Assembly (NCBI GenBank): GCA_947500005.1
Contig: CANMQJ010000023.1
Span: 1-64,000 of the forward strand
Reading direction: 5' to 3'
Length of the DNA stretch: 64,000 nucleotides
DNA from: an uncultured Paracoccaceae bacterium
GTDB taxonomy: Bacteria > Pseudomonadota > Alphaproteobacteria > Rhodobacterales > Rhodobacteraceae
Under the pieces are notes generated by a model. That model worked only from the letters and a program-made list of their open reading frames with translations, ran no database searches and had not been told where the DNA came from. Within the stretch, counting starts at the first letter, position 1; each line of letters begins with the position of its first letter. Below are positions 25,137 through 34,354 of the stretch, piece after piece. The position numbers and the translations under genes were made by a program.

Positions 25137-27564
25137 CGCCCGGCCCTCCCCTCGTCCGGCCGATGGCGCGCCAGACCTCCTCCGCCGTCGCGGGCGCGTT
25201 GAGCGCCGGGTAATGCGGCCCGCAGGCCGCCACCGCGTCCGACAGCGCCAGCCAGGCCGAGATCCCCAGCATGAAGGGCGGCTCGCCCACGGCCTTGGAC
25301 CGGTAAATCGTCTCCTCCCGGTTCTGCGCATCCCAAAGCGCCACGTTGAACACCTGCGGTCGGTCCGAACAGGCCGGGATCTTGTAGGTCGAGGGGGCGT
25401 GCGTCCGCAAAGCCCCCCGCGCGCCCCAGACCAGTTCCTCGGTCGTCAGCCAGCCTGCACCCTGTACGTAACCGCCCTCCACTTGGCCGATATCGATCGC
25501 CGGGTTCAACGAGGCCCCCGCATCATGCAGGATATCCGCCCGCAGGATGCGGTTCTCGCCGGTCAGGACATTCACCGCAACCTCGGTCACCGCCGCGCCA
25601 TAGGCGAAATAGAAGAACGGCCGCCCGCGCCCGCGGATCCGGTCCCACTCGATCCGGGGCGTCTTGTAATACCCTGTCGAGGACAGGCTCACCCGGGCCT
25701 GGTAGGCCAGCGCGGCGGCCTCGGCGAAACTGTACTCTGCCTCCCCAACGGAAACGCGCCCGTCTTCGAACCGCACCTGTCTGACATCCGCCTGGTGCCG
25801 TTCCGCGATCACCGCCGCCATGCGGTCGCGGATCGTGTCGCAGGCGGCCTTGACCGCCATCCCGTTCAGGTCCGACCCCGAAGAGGCCGCCGTGGCCGAT
25901 GTATTGGGCACCTTGGCGGTATCCGTCGCGGTGATCCGCACATCCTCCAGCGCGATCCCGAACCGCGCCGCCGCAACCTGCGCCACCTTCTGGAACAACC
26001 CCTGCCCCATCTCGGTGCCGCCGTGGTTCAGATGGACCGAGCCGTCCTGGTAGACATGCACCAGCGCGCCGGCCTGGTTCAGATGCGTCAGCGTGAACGA
26101 GATGCCGAACTTCACCGGAGAAAAGGCAATCCCCCGCTTCACATGGGCGTTCGCGGCATTCCACTCCCCGATCCGCTTCCACCGCGCGGCATAGTCGGAC
26201 GAGGCCAGCAACGCGTCCGTCATGCCATGCAACTCGAAATCCTCGACCGCCATCCCGTAAGGCGTCAGGTTCTTCTTCTCGGCGGAAATACCGCGGGGGG
26301 TCAGAGGGGCAGCGCCCCCCTGCGTGGCGGAGGGTGCAGCCCCCCGGCTCGTCAGATCCTCGCCCGGATCGGCCGCTGGCTCCAATGCCTTTACAGGTTC
26401 CGACCCGCCCGTGACCGCGCCCGGCGCCGCGTAGTAATTCCGCCGCCGCAGCTCGACCGGTTCGATGCCCAGGACATGCGCCGCGTGATCCATCACCCGT
26501 TCGATCCCGACCATACCCTGCGGCCCGCCGAAGCCGCGAAAGGCCGTGGCCGATTGGTGGTTGGTCTTCAGACGGTGGCTCTCGATCCGCGCATTGGGCA
26601 GCAGATAGGCATTGTCCGAATGCAGCATCGCCCGGTCCGCGACGGGCAGGGACAGGTCCTGCGCCCAGCCGCACAGGGCGTATTGCACGAACTCCACCCC
26701 CTGCACGCGGCCCTCGCCGTCGAACCCTGCGCGATAGGCGATGCGGAAGGCGTGGCGCTTGCCCGTCACCACCATGTCGTCATCGCGGTCATAACGCATC
26801 TTGCAGGGCTTGCCCGTCAGGCGTGCCGCGACCGCGCAGGCCACGGCCAGCGCGTTGCCCTGGCTCTCCTTGCCGCCGAACCCGCCGCCCATGCGCCGCG
26901 TCTCGACCCGCACCGCATGCATCGGCAGCCCGATCGCATCGGCCACCTTGTGCTGGATTTCCGTCGGGTGCTGGGTGGAACTCACGACATGCATGTCGCC
27001 ATTCTCTCCCGGCAACGCCAGAGCGGCCTGCCCCTCGAGATAGAAATGCTCCTGCCCGCCGATCTCGAACCGGCCCTCGATCACATGCGCGGCCCCCGCG
27101 ATGGCGGCCGCCGCGTCGCCCATCTCGTAGACGCGCGGCCCGTCCTCGAAGCGCGAATTGGCGGCAAGCGCCGCCTCGACCGTCAGGACCGGCTCCTCCT
27201 CGTCATAGCCGATCTTGCCCAGCCGCGCCGCGCGCCGCGCGGCCAGGTGGCTGTTTGCCACCACCAGGAACAGCGGCTGGCCCACGTAATGCACCCGTCC
27301 ATCCGCCAGCAACGGCTCGTCATGCGCCGAGGGCGAAACATCGTTGGCAAAGGGCAGATCCTCCGCCACCAGCACAGCTATCACACCCGGCGCGCTCTTC
27401 ACCTCGTCGAGGGTCATCGCGCTCACGCGACCCCGCGCGACCGTCGAGAGCCCAAAGGCCAGGTGCAGGCAGCCCCGCGGGACCGGAACGTCATCGACAT
27501 AGCGGGCCGCGCCAGTCACATGCAGGCGGGCAGCGTCATGCGGGAGGGGTTTCGACACGCTCAT
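25126..27564 (-). CDS. xdhB: xanthine dehydrogenase, molybdopterin-binding subunit
   Basis: Oxidises hypoxanthine and xanthine at the Mo centre. 812 aa: [15 protein letters not shown] start, [36 protein letters not shown], and [13 protein letters not shown] near the end. The segment between [11 protein letters not shown] and KKNLTPYGM is longer than I expect and rich in Ala/Pro/Gly. At DNA level it is a GC-rich palindromic repeat, read in frame. Start [10 protein letters not shown] overlaps the xdhA stop (ATGA). Confidence 0.95.
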   Translation of the reverse strand: MSVSKPLPHDAARLHVTGAARYVDDVPVPRGCLHLAFGLSTVARGRVSAMTLDEVKSAPGVIAVLVAEDLPFANDVSPSAHDEPLLADGRVHYVGQPLFLVVANSHLAARRAARLGKIGYDEEEPVLTVEAALAANSRFEDGPRVYEMGDAAAAIAGAAHVIEGRFEIGGQEHFYLEGQAALALPGENGDMHVVSSTQHPTEIQHKVADAIGLPMHAVRVETRRMGGGFGGKESQGNALAVACAVAARLTGKPCKMRYDRDDDMVVTGKRHAFRIAYRAGFDGEGRVQGVEFVQYALCGWAQDLSLPVADRAMLHSDNAYLLPNARIESHRLKTNHQSATAFRGFGGPQGMVGIERVMDHAAHVLGIEPVELRRRNYYAAPGAVTGGSEPVKALEPAADPGEDLTSRGAAPSATQGGAAPLTPRGISAEKKNLTPYGMAVEDFELHGMTDALLASSDYAARWKRIGEWNAANAHVKRGIAFSPVKFGISFTLTHLNQAGALVHVYQDGSVHLNHGGTEMGQGLFQKVAQVAAARFGIALEDVRITATDTAKVPNTSATAASSGSDLNGMAVKAACDTIRDRMAAVIAERHQADVRQVRFEDGRVSVGEAEYSFAEAAALAYQARVSLSSTGYYKTPRIEWDRIRGRGRPFFYFAYGAAVTEVAVNVLTGENRILRADILHDAGASLNPAIDIGQVEGGYVQGAGWLTTEELVWGARGALRTHAPSTYKIPACSDRPQVFNVALWDAQNREETIYRSKAVGEPPFMLGISAWLALSDAVAACGPHYPALNAPATAEEVWRAIGRTRGGPGDGV
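26268..26356 (-). repeat. in-frame palindromic repeat within xdhB
   Basis: On the minus strand the block contains GGGGC/GCCCC stems and ends CCCCCCGCGGTATTTCCGCC followed by GAGAAGAAG. This is the same layout as the element in xdhA, which ends CCCCCCGGAGTATTTCGGAA then GAGATGAAG. It encodes about 29 residues ([14 protein letters not shown]...) in a surface-loop position, without breaking the frame. Boundaries are approximate. Confidence 0.7.
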
Positions 27565-28985
27565 GCCCGCACCTCCAACACGTCGGCGCGTTGGCCCTGG
27601 TCCTCGGCGAAATAGCGCATCAGCATCGCCCGTGCCGCCTCCATCCGGTAGGCGGCCGAGGCGCGCATATCCGACATCGGGGTGAAATCCTCGTCGAAAC
27701 ACGCCTGTGCCCTGCGCACCGTGTCCTCGTCCCAGGTCTGACCCGTCAGCGCCGCCTCGACCGAGGTCGCGCGTTTCGGGACGCCCGCCATGCCGCCGAA
27801 GGCGATCCGCGCCGCGCTCACCACGCCATCCTCGACGGTCACGGTGAAACAGCCGAGAACGGCCGAAATATCCTGGTCGAACCGCTTGCTCAGCTTGTAG
27901 CATTTCAGCCGGTCGGGCTGGCGCGGGATGCTCACCGCCTCGACGAACTCGCCGGGCGCGCGGTCCTGTTCGCCATAGTTGACGAAGAAATCCTCCAACG
28001 CGATCTCGCGCCGCGCGTCGCCCTTGCGCAGGTGCAGCCTGGCCCCCAGCGCGATCAGCGCGGGCGGGTTGTCCCCGATGGGCGAGCCGTTGGCGATATT
28101 GCCGCCCAGCGTCGCGGCGTGGCGGATCTGCACGCTGGCATAGCGGCGGATCATTTCGGCATAGGAGGGGTGATGATCGGCCATCACCGCGCCCATCCGG
28201 TTCATGTCGACCATGGCGCCTACGCGGATCGCGTCCGGCGTCACGTCGATACCTTTGAGATCCTCGCAGCGGTTCAGGAAGATCACCGGGCCGAGTTCGC
28301 GCAGCTGCTTGGTCACCCAGAGCCCGACATCGGTCGCCCCGGCGATGAGCGTCGCGTCGGGATGCTTCTCGTAAAGCGCGGCCAGCGCGTCCGACCCTGT
28401 TGGAGCAAAGGAGGGCTGCGCCCCCTCTTTCTTCAGGAAGGGGGGCTCTGCCCCCCGGCCTCCGGCCTCCCCCCGGAGTATTTCGGAAGAGATGAAGGAC
28501 TGGTCGCGCGCCAGCCAGTCCGGGGCGGGCGCGGTTTCGGCGGCCTTCGCGGCACGGATGATCGGTGCATAGCCGGTGCAGCGGCAGAGATTGCCCGCAA
28601 GCTGCACGTCGTGGTCGGTGGCGCCATTGGCATGGGCGGCCACCATCGACATGACGAAACCCGGCGTGCAGAACCCGCATTGCGAGCCGTGGTGATCCAC
28701 CATCGCCTGCTGCACGGGATGCAGCGCGCCATCCTCGGCCACGCCTTCGACCGTGCGCAGCGCCTTGCCCTGCAGCTGCGGCAGGAACAGGATGCAGGCG
28801 TTGAGCGCCTTTGCACCTTCACCATCGCTGACCATAACGGTGCAGGCGCCGCAATCGCCCTCGTTGCAGCCTTCTTTCGTGCCGGTCAGGCCGCGCTCCT
28901 CGCGCAGCCAGTCAAGCAGCGTGACCGTGGGGTCCACGTCATGCAAGCTGACGCTCTCTCCGTTGAGAAGAAAGGTGATGTCCAT
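27561..28985 (-). CDS. xdhA: xanthine dehydrogenase, Fe-S/FAD subunit
   Basis: 474 aa. N-terminal [2Fe-2S] ferredoxin domain ([12 protein letters not shown]), second [2Fe-2S] helical domain ([16 protein letters not shown] ... [11 protein letters not shown]). The FAD domain begins [19 protein letters not shown] and contains [14 protein letters not shown]. The linker between the Fe-S and FAD domains carries [20 protein letters not shown], encoded by a palindromic repeat. First gene of the seven-gene xdhABC-transporter operon. Confidence 0.95.
   Translation of the reverse strand: MDITFLLNGESVSLHDVDPTVTLLDWLREERGLTGTKEGCNEGDCGACTVMVSDGEGAKALNACILFLPQLQGKALRTVEGVAEDGALHPVQQAMVDHHGSQCGFCTPGFVMSMVAAHANGATDHDVQLAGNLCRCTGYAPIIRAAKAAETAPAPDWLARDQSFISSEILRGEAGGRGAEPPFLKKEGAQPSFAPTGSDALAALYEKHPDATLIAGATDVGLWVTKQLRELGPVIFLNRCEDLKGIDVTPDAIRVGAMVDMNRMGAVMADHHPSYAEMIRRYASVQIRHAATLGGNIANGSPIGDNPPALIALGARLHLRKGDARREIALEDFFVNYGEQDRAPGEFVEAVSIPRQPDRLKCYKLSKRFDQDISAVLGCFTVTVEDGVVSAARIAFGGMAGVPKRATSVEAALTGQTWDEDTVRRAQACFDEDFTPMSDMRASAAYRMEAARAMLMRYFAEDQGQRADVLEVRA
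28400..28496 (+). repeat. in-frame palindromic repeat within xdhA
   Basis: Plus-strand block with stems GAGGG/CCCTC and GGGGGGC-TCT-GCCCCCC, a CCGGCCTCCGGCCTCC stretch, and end CCCCCCGGAGTATTTCGGAAGAGATGAAG. It lies opposite in orientation to xdhA yet is read through in frame, adding about 30 residues to the domain linker. It is related to the elements at 22656 and 26268. Boundaries are approximate. Confidence 0.75.
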
Positions 28986-29302
28986 TGGACCAGATCCGTC
29001 GCGTTACCCTGTTGGGGCCCGATGCGCCCGCTTCGATGCGACGTAGAAGCGGGCGGGCCGTTTGTTGCCGGAAAGGTTAGAAAGCCACGCGGGCCTCTGG
29101 CAAGGGAAACTGCGGCGTGACCGCGCGGAGAGGAGACAACCTGTCGCGGCCGGGTCGCGCTATGCCTTAGTATTCAGCGCTTTACTCCCCCTGCGCGCAG
29201 AGGTCGCGCGAAACAGCTTCAAACGGAAACGAAGAATTGGAAAGGCCTTCGCGACGCGCAGGCACCCTTCCGCCGCAGCGCGCACAAGAGTAACCTGCCC
29301 GC
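28986..29302. other. 317-nt divergent intergenic region between xdhA and dnaE
   Basis: No gene seen. It must hold the promoters of the xdh-transporter operon (minus) and of dnaE (plus). The dnaE ATG lacks a strong ribosome-binding site. I could not pick out a convincing operator or riboswitch here. Confidence 0.55.
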
Positions 29303-32300
29303 ATGAGCAGTTCCCCCCGATTCATCCACCTTCGCACCCATACCGAGTATTCCCTTCTCGAAGGCGCCGTGCGGCTCAAGAAGCTGCCCGGTCTCTGCGA
29401 GAAGATGGAGATGCCGGCGGTGGCGATCACAGACACCAACTCGATGTTCGCCGCGCTGGAGTTTTCCGTGACGCTTTCGGGCGCGGGGATCCAGCCGATC
29501 ATCGGCTGCCAGGTGGATCTCGCCCATGTCGAGACGCGGCCCGGCGACCGACCCGCCGCGCCCGCGCCCATCGTGCTGCTGGCGCAGTCCGAAGCGGGAT
29601 ACGAGAACCTGATGAAGCTCTCGTCCTGCCTCTACGTGGCCAAGCCGGGCGAGATCCCGCATGTCACGCTGGCGGAACTGGAGGCGCGCGCCGAGGGGCT
29701 CATTTGTCTTTCGGGCGGGCCGGACGGGCCGGTGGGGCGGCTGTTGCGCGCGGGCCAGCGCCCGGCCGCCGAGGCGCTGGTCGACCGGCTGGCGGGGATG
29801 TTTCCCGACCGGCTCTACATCGAGTTGCAACGCCATCCGGGCGAGGACGGGCTGCCCGAGGCCGAACAGCTTTCCGAGCGCGGCCATGTCGAAATGGCCT
29901 ATGCCAAGGCGCTGCCGCTGGTGGCGACCAACGATGTCTATTTTCCGAATTCCGAGATGTACGAGGCGCATGACGCGCTCATCTGCATCGCCGAGGGCGC
30001 CTATGTCGACCAGGCCGACCCGCGCCGCCGGCTGACGCCACAGCATTATTTTAAGTCCCAGCAGGAGATGGCGACGCTTTTCGCCGACCTGCCCGAGGCG
30101 CTGGAGAATACCGTCGAGATCGCCAAACGCTGCGCCTTCATGGCCTATCGTCGAGACCCGATCCTGCCCAAATTCGCCGATGACGAGGTCGAGGAACTGC
30201 GCCGGCAGGCCAACGAGGGTCTGCAGGAACGGCTCAAGGTCATTCCCCACGCGGTCAGCCCCGAGGATTACCAGAAGCGGCTCGATTTCGAGCTTGGGAT
30301 CATCGAGGGGATGGGCTTCCCCGGCTACTTCCTGATCGTTGCGGATTTCATCAAATGGGCCAAGGACCACGACATTCCCGTGGGTCCGGGGCGCGGCTCG
30401 GGCGCGGGCTCGCTCGTGGCCTATGCGCTGACCATCACCGACCTTGATCCCTTGCGCTATTCGCTGCTCTTCGAACGCTTTCTCAACCCCGAACGTGTCT
30501 CGATGCCCGATTTCGACATCGACTTCTGCATGGACCGGCGCGAGGAGGTGATCCGCTATGTTCAGCAGAAATACGGGCGCGACAAGGTGGGCCAGATCAT
30601 CACCTTCGGCGCGCTTCTGTCCAAGGCCGCCGTGCGCGATATCGGGCGCGTGCTGCAGATGCCCTATGGCCAGGTCGACCGCCTGTCCAAGATGATCCCG
30701 GTCGAAGGGGTCAAGCCCGTCTCGATCGAGAAGGCGCTGCAGGACGAGCCCCGCCTGGCCGAGGAGGCCCGGCGCGAAGAGGTAGTGGATCGCCTTCTCA
30801 CCTATGGCCAGCAGGTCGAGGGGCTCCTCCGCAACGCCTCGACCCATGCCGCGGGCGTGGTGATCGGCGACCGTCCGCTGGACGCGCTGGTGCCGCTCTA
30901 CCAGGATCCGCGCTCGGACATGCCCGCGACCCAGTTCAACATGAAATGGGTGGAACAGGCGGGTCTGGTGAAGTTCGACTTCCTCGGCCTGAAAACCCTC
31001 ACCGTCATCCAGAACGCGCTCGACCTGATCCTGAAATCGGGCCGCAACCTGCACGAAGCCGCAGATGGCCGCCTGCTCTACGAACCCGCGCCGGGCGGCG
31101 AGAACCAGATGAACCTCATCCCACTGGATGACGAGGCGACATACCAGCTCTACTCCGCCGCCAAGACCGTCGCCGTGTTCCAGGTGGAAAGCTCGGGCAT
31201 GATGGATGCGCTCAAGCGCATGAAACCCACCTGCATCGAGGATATCGTGGCCCTCGTGGCGCTCTACCGGCCCGGCCCGATGGAGAACATCCCCACCTAT
31301 TGCGAGGTCAAGAACGGCCAGCGCCAGATCGCCTCGGTCCACCCGCTGATCGACCATATCCTGGAAGAGACGCAGGGCATCATCGTCTATCAGGAACAGG
31401 TGATGCAGATCGCGCAGGTGATGGCGGGCTACAGCCTCGGCGGCGCGGACCTTCTGCGCCGTGCGATGGGCAAGAAGATCAAGGAGGCGATGGACGCCGA
31501 GCGCCCCAAGTTCGAAAAGGGCGCGGCCGAAAACGGCGTGGACCGGAAAAAGGCCACCGAGGTCTTCGACCTTCTGGAAAAATTCGCCAATTACGGCTTC
31601 AACAAGTCGCACGCCGCCGCCTATGCCGTGGTCTCCTACCAGACCGCTTGGCTCAAGGCGAACCACCCGGTGGAGTTCATGGCCGGCGTCATGAACTGCG
31701 ACATCCACCTCACCGACAAGCTGGGCGTCTATTTCGAAGAGGTGCGCAAGGGCCTCTCCCTGCCCTGGGTGCCGCCCTGCGTGAACCGTTCGCTCGCCAC
31801 GTTCGACGTGGTCGATGGCCAACTTGTCTATGCCTTGGGCGCGCTCAAGAATGTGGGCGTCGAGGCGATGAACCTCGTCGTGCGCGGCCGCCGGACGGAC
31901 ACGGGCGACCGGCCCTTCGTCAACCTCTACGATCTGGCCCGCCGGGTGGACCTCAAGCGGGTCGGCAAGCGCCCTCTCGAGATGATGGCCCGCGCCGGTG
32001 CCTTCGACCAGCTCGACGGCAACCGCCGCCGCGTGTTCGAAAGCCTCGACGCGCTGGTGCAATATTCCGCCGCCGTGCATGACCAGCAGAATTCCGACCA
32101 GGTCTCCTTGTTCGGCGATGCGGGTGACGACCTGCCCGAACCGCGCCTCGCCCAGGTGCCCGACTGGCTGCCCGCCGAACGGCTGAGCGAGGAATTCAAG
32201 GCCGTTGGCTTCTACCTCTCCGGCCACCCGCTCGACGATTACATGGGACCGCTCAAGCGCAAGGGTGTGCTGACGCTGGAGGAGGTCGAGCACAAGGCCC

Positions 32301-32815
32301 GCTCCGGCCCCATCGTCGCCAAGATGGCCGGTGTCGTCGCCGGCCGGCAAGAGCGCAAATCCGCCCGCGGCAACCGCTTCGCCTTCGTCCAGATGAGCGA
32401 TCCGTCCGGCGCCTACGAGGTCACGCTGTTTTCCGAGGCGCTCGAGAAGTCCCGCGACTTCCTCGAAACCGGCGCCAAGGTGATCCTGATGGCCGAGGCC
32501 ACGCTCGAGGCCGATCAGCTGAAACTTCTGGGCCGCAGCGTCGGACCCGTCGACATGGCGGTCGCCGATGCAGGCACGGCCGGGCTGCGCATCTATCTCG
32601 ACCAGCCTGGCGTCTTGCCCACGGTGGCGCGCGTCCTGGAAGAGGCAGCAGGGGCTGCGCGCGGCGCGGCCCGAGGGCCGATCCAGCTCTGCCTGCTGGG
32701 CCCCGGCCTGCCCGGCGATGTCGAGATGGATCTGGGTCAGGACTTCCCGATCAGCCCTCAGATCAAGGGCGCGATCAAGTCGCTGGACGGCGTGATGTCG
32801 GTCGAGGAGCTGTAA
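29303..32815 (+). CDS. dnaE: DNA polymerase III alpha subunit
   Basis: Replicative polymerase, 1170 aa. The PHP domain comes first (FIHLRTHTEYSLLEGAVRLKKL). The palm carries GPGRGSGAGSLVAYALTITDLDP and the catalytic acidic motif MPDFDIDFCMDRR. YGFNKSHAAAYAVVSYQTAWLK marks the fingers, and there is an OB domain near the C-terminus (KSARGNRFAFVQMSD). Length matches DnaE1. It ends 7 nt before the convergent LOV kinase gene. The large antisense ORF in the track (29219-32350) is a shadow. Confidence 0.97.
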   Translation: MSSSPRFIHLRTHTEYSLLEGAVRLKKLPGLCEKMEMPAVAITDTNSMFAALEFSVTLSGAGIQPIIGCQVDLAHVETRPGDRPAAPAPIVLLAQSEAGYENLMKLSSCLYVAKPGEIPHVTLAELEARAEGLICLSGGPDGPVGRLLRAGQRPAAEALVDRLAGMFPDRLYIELQRHPGEDGLPEAEQLSERGHVEMAYAKALPLVATNDVYFPNSEMYEAHDALICIAEGAYVDQADPRRRLTPQHYFKSQQEMATLFADLPEALENTVEIAKRCAFMAYRRDPILPKFADDEVEELRRQANEGLQERLKVIPHAVSPEDYQKRLDFELGIIEGMGFPGYFLIVADFIKWAKDHDIPVGPGRGSGAGSLVAYALTITDLDPLRYSLLFERFLNPERVSMPDFDIDFCMDRREEVIRYVQQKYGRDKVGQIITFGALLSKAAVRDIGRVLQMPYGQVDRLSKMIPVEGVKPVSIEKALQDEPRLAEEARREEVVDRLLTYGQQVEGLLRNASTHAAGVVIGDRPLDALVPLYQDPRSDMPATQFNMKWVEQAGLVKFDFLGLKTLTVIQNALDLILKSGRNLHEAADGRLLYEPAPGGENQMNLIPLDDEATYQLYSAAKTVAVFQVESSGMMDALKRMKPTCIEDIVALVALYRPGPMENIPTYCEVKNGQRQIASVHPLIDHILEETQGIIVYQEQVMQIAQVMAGYSLGGADLLRRAMGKKIKEAMDAERPKFEKGAAENGVDRKKATEVFDLLEKFANYGFNKSHAAAYAVVSYQTAWLKANHPVEFMAGVMNCDIHLTDKLGVYFEEVRKGLSLPWVPPCVNRSLATFDVVDGQLVYALGALKNVGVEAMNLVVRGRRTDTGDRPFVNLYDLARRVDLKRVGKRPLEMMARAGAFDQLDGNRRRVFESLDALVQYSAAVHDQQNSDQVSLFGDAGDDLPEPRLAQVPDWLPAERLSEEFKAVGFYLSGHPLDDYMGPLKRKGVLTLEEVEHKARSGPIVAKMAGVVAGRQERKSARGNRFAFVQMSDPSGAYEVTLFSEALEKSRDFLETGAKVILMAEATLEADQLKLLGRSVGPVDMAVADAGTAGLRIYLDQPGVLPTVARVLEEAAGAARGAARGPIQLCLLGPGLPGDVEMDLGQDFPISPQIKGAIKSLDGVMSVEEL

Positions 32816-32821
32816 GCCTGC

Positions 32822-33910
32822 TCAATCCTTTTTCAGGGGCAAGTCAATAGTAACGCAGGTTCCGGGCTCATTGTTGGATATATCCAGTTGCGCCCCCATC
32901 GACTGCGTCAGCGATAGCACGATCGACCCGCCGACGCCCGCGCGCCCTTCTTCGCCGCGCGTGTCGAGCGTCCCGTCAATCGCTTCCGCCCGACGGCTTT
33001 GTGCCTCGACGCTCATCGCCTCGAAAGGCCAGTCGCTGCCTTCGGGCAGGCCCTTGCCGTCATCGGACACGATCAGACGCACGCCCCCATCCTCGCGATG
33101 GCGGAAATCGATTGCCACGCTGCCGCTTTCGCGCCCTTCGAATGCGTGTTCCAGGGCATTTGTCATGAGCTCAGACAACAACAGGCCCAACCGCGCAGCC
33201 TGTTCGATGGGCAGGCGGATTTCCTCCCATGTCGTGTTCACCCGGACGGCCGATCGCCCCTCGAGCGAAGAGATGACAGAGACGATCTTGCTGAGATAGG
33301 CTCCCGCCCAGATCTCGTCGTCCTTGCCATGCCCGGCCCCCGTGTCCAGCAGTTCTTCGTAGAGCAAGGCCAGGCTTTCGATCCGGCGCGCGATCGCGTG
33401 GAATGAATCCGGCGTCACCTTGCGCCGCGCCTGCATCCGGATCATCGAAACGATCATCGACAGGTGGTTTTTCACCCGGTGCTGCAACTCGCGCAGCAGA
33501 TGCAGGGATTCGGGCGTCTGGCTTTCTGCCTCCTCGCCCGAGATGTCCCGTTGAACGCCGAAAAAGGCCGACACCTCGCCTGTGTGGTCATGGATCGGCG
33601 AGACGACCAGCAGGTTGCGGAACGGGCTGCCATCCGCCTTGTAATTCGTCAGCGTGACCTCGAACTCTTCCGCCCGAGCAAGCCCGTCGCGGATACGTTG
33701 CACCTGCTCGGGCTCGGTCTTTTCTCCCTGAAGGAACCGGCAATTGCGTCCGATCGCAAATTCGCGGCTGTAAAGCGTAATTCGCTGGAAAGCGTCGTTG
33801 ACATAAGTGATCGGGTTGTCGTCTGCCTGCGCATCCGTGAGGACGATTGAAACCGGCATTCTTTCCACGGCGGTTCGCAGATCCCTGTCCGTCTTTTGAT
33901 CCGGAGTCAT
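32822..33910 (-). CDS. LOV-domain blue-light sensor histidine kinase
   Basis: 362 aa, no membrane segment. Residues about 15-125 form a PAS/LOV domain with the photoactive motif GRNCRFLQG (Cys57 forms the flavin adduct) and flavin contacts NDAF, NYKADGSPFRN and FFGVQRDI. The kinase is of the HisKA_2 type, with phospho-acceptor His144 in LQHRVKNHLSMI, ATPase box with LLLSELMTNALEHAF and DDGKGLP. A cytoplasmic blue-light sensor. Kinases of this type in alphaproteobacteria often feed the general stress PhyR/EcfG pathway, but no such partner is in the window. Confidence 0.93.
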   Translation of the reverse strand: MTPDQKTDRDLRTAVERMPVSIVLTDAQADDNPITYVNDAFQRITLYSREFAIGRNCRFLQGEKTEPEQVQRIRDGLARAEEFEVTLTNYKADGSPFRNLLVVSPIHDHTGEVSAFFGVQRDISGEEAESQTPESLHLLRELQHRVKNHLSMIVSMIRMQARRKVTPDSFHAIARRIESLALLYEELLDTGAGHGKDDEIWAGAYLSKIVSVISSLEGRSAVRVNTTWEEIRLPIEQAARLGLLLSELMTNALEHAFEGRESGSVAIDFRHREDGGVRLIVSDDGKGLPEGSDWPFEAMSVEAQSRRAEAIDGTLDTRGEEGRAGVGGSIVLSLTQSMGAQLDISNNEPGTCVTIDLPLKKD

Positions 33911-34000
33911 CTTTCGGCTTTCCCCCTTTCACTCGTACACCCTTGATTTTATCCAATCTCGTGCGCCTGATCCAGCGGGCAACGCATATGTCCCGAAAAG

Positions 34001-34051
34001 GTTTTGTACAAAACGGAAATTTCTGGCTTTGACCTGTGTACAAAACGGTCA
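34001..34051. promoter_or_regulatory. tandem operator-like sites upstream of the LOV kinase
   Basis: GTTTTGTACAAAAC (34001-34014) is a perfect 14-bp palindrome. A second site, GTGTACAAAACGG (34036-34048), shares the right half GTACAAAACGG. Centres are 32 bp apart, about three helical turns. They lie about 90-135 bp upstream of the kinase start, between slyX and the kinase. No regulator in the window can be matched to them. Confidence 0.6.
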
Positions 34052-34065
34052 AAACGCGGTCCGGT

Positions 34066-34260
34066 TCAGTAATGTGGCGGCCGCTCATCCCCCAGAACGA
34101 CCCCGCCCGACCCCTCCTGCTGGCGCGCCGCCTCGCGCTCCATCAGCAGGTGAACCCGCCGCGTCAACCGGTCGATCTCGGTCTGCTGTCGTGCCATGAC
34201 CTCGCTCATCTCGTCCACCGCACGGGTCAGGTGGGCGATGCGTTCTTCCAGGTGCTGCAT
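34066..34260 (-). CDS. slyX: SlyX family protein
   Basis: 64 aa. LEERIAHLTRAVDEMSEVMARQQTEIDRLTRRVHLLMER is a continuous coiled coil with heptad spacing, and the C-terminus GDERPPHY is the typical SlyX end. Function unknown. The start at MQHLEERI gives the family length; the longer ORF in the track overlaps the divergent crotonase gene. Confidence 0.88.
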   Translation of the reverse strand: MQHLEERIAHLTRAVDEMSEVMARQQTEIDRLTRRVHLLMEREAARQQEGSGGVVLGDERPPHY

Positions 34261-34354
34261 GGTTTCGGCCCTTGTTTTGTTGGTGTTCCGGCGCAACGTC
34301 ACGCTTGCCACGACGCGGACCGCTTGTCGACACTCGCCGAAAAGGGAGACCACC

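Noticed and set aside
29219-32350. 1043-aa minus-strand ORF
   Set aside because: It is antisense to dnaE, rich in His/Gly/Arg from high-GC shadow frames, with no domain or start signal.
33911-34065. PpsR/CrtJ-type TGT-N12-ACA light-regulation site before the LOV kinase
   Set aside because: The spacing does not fit any TGT/ACA pair here; the palindrome centre is GTAC with A/T arms.
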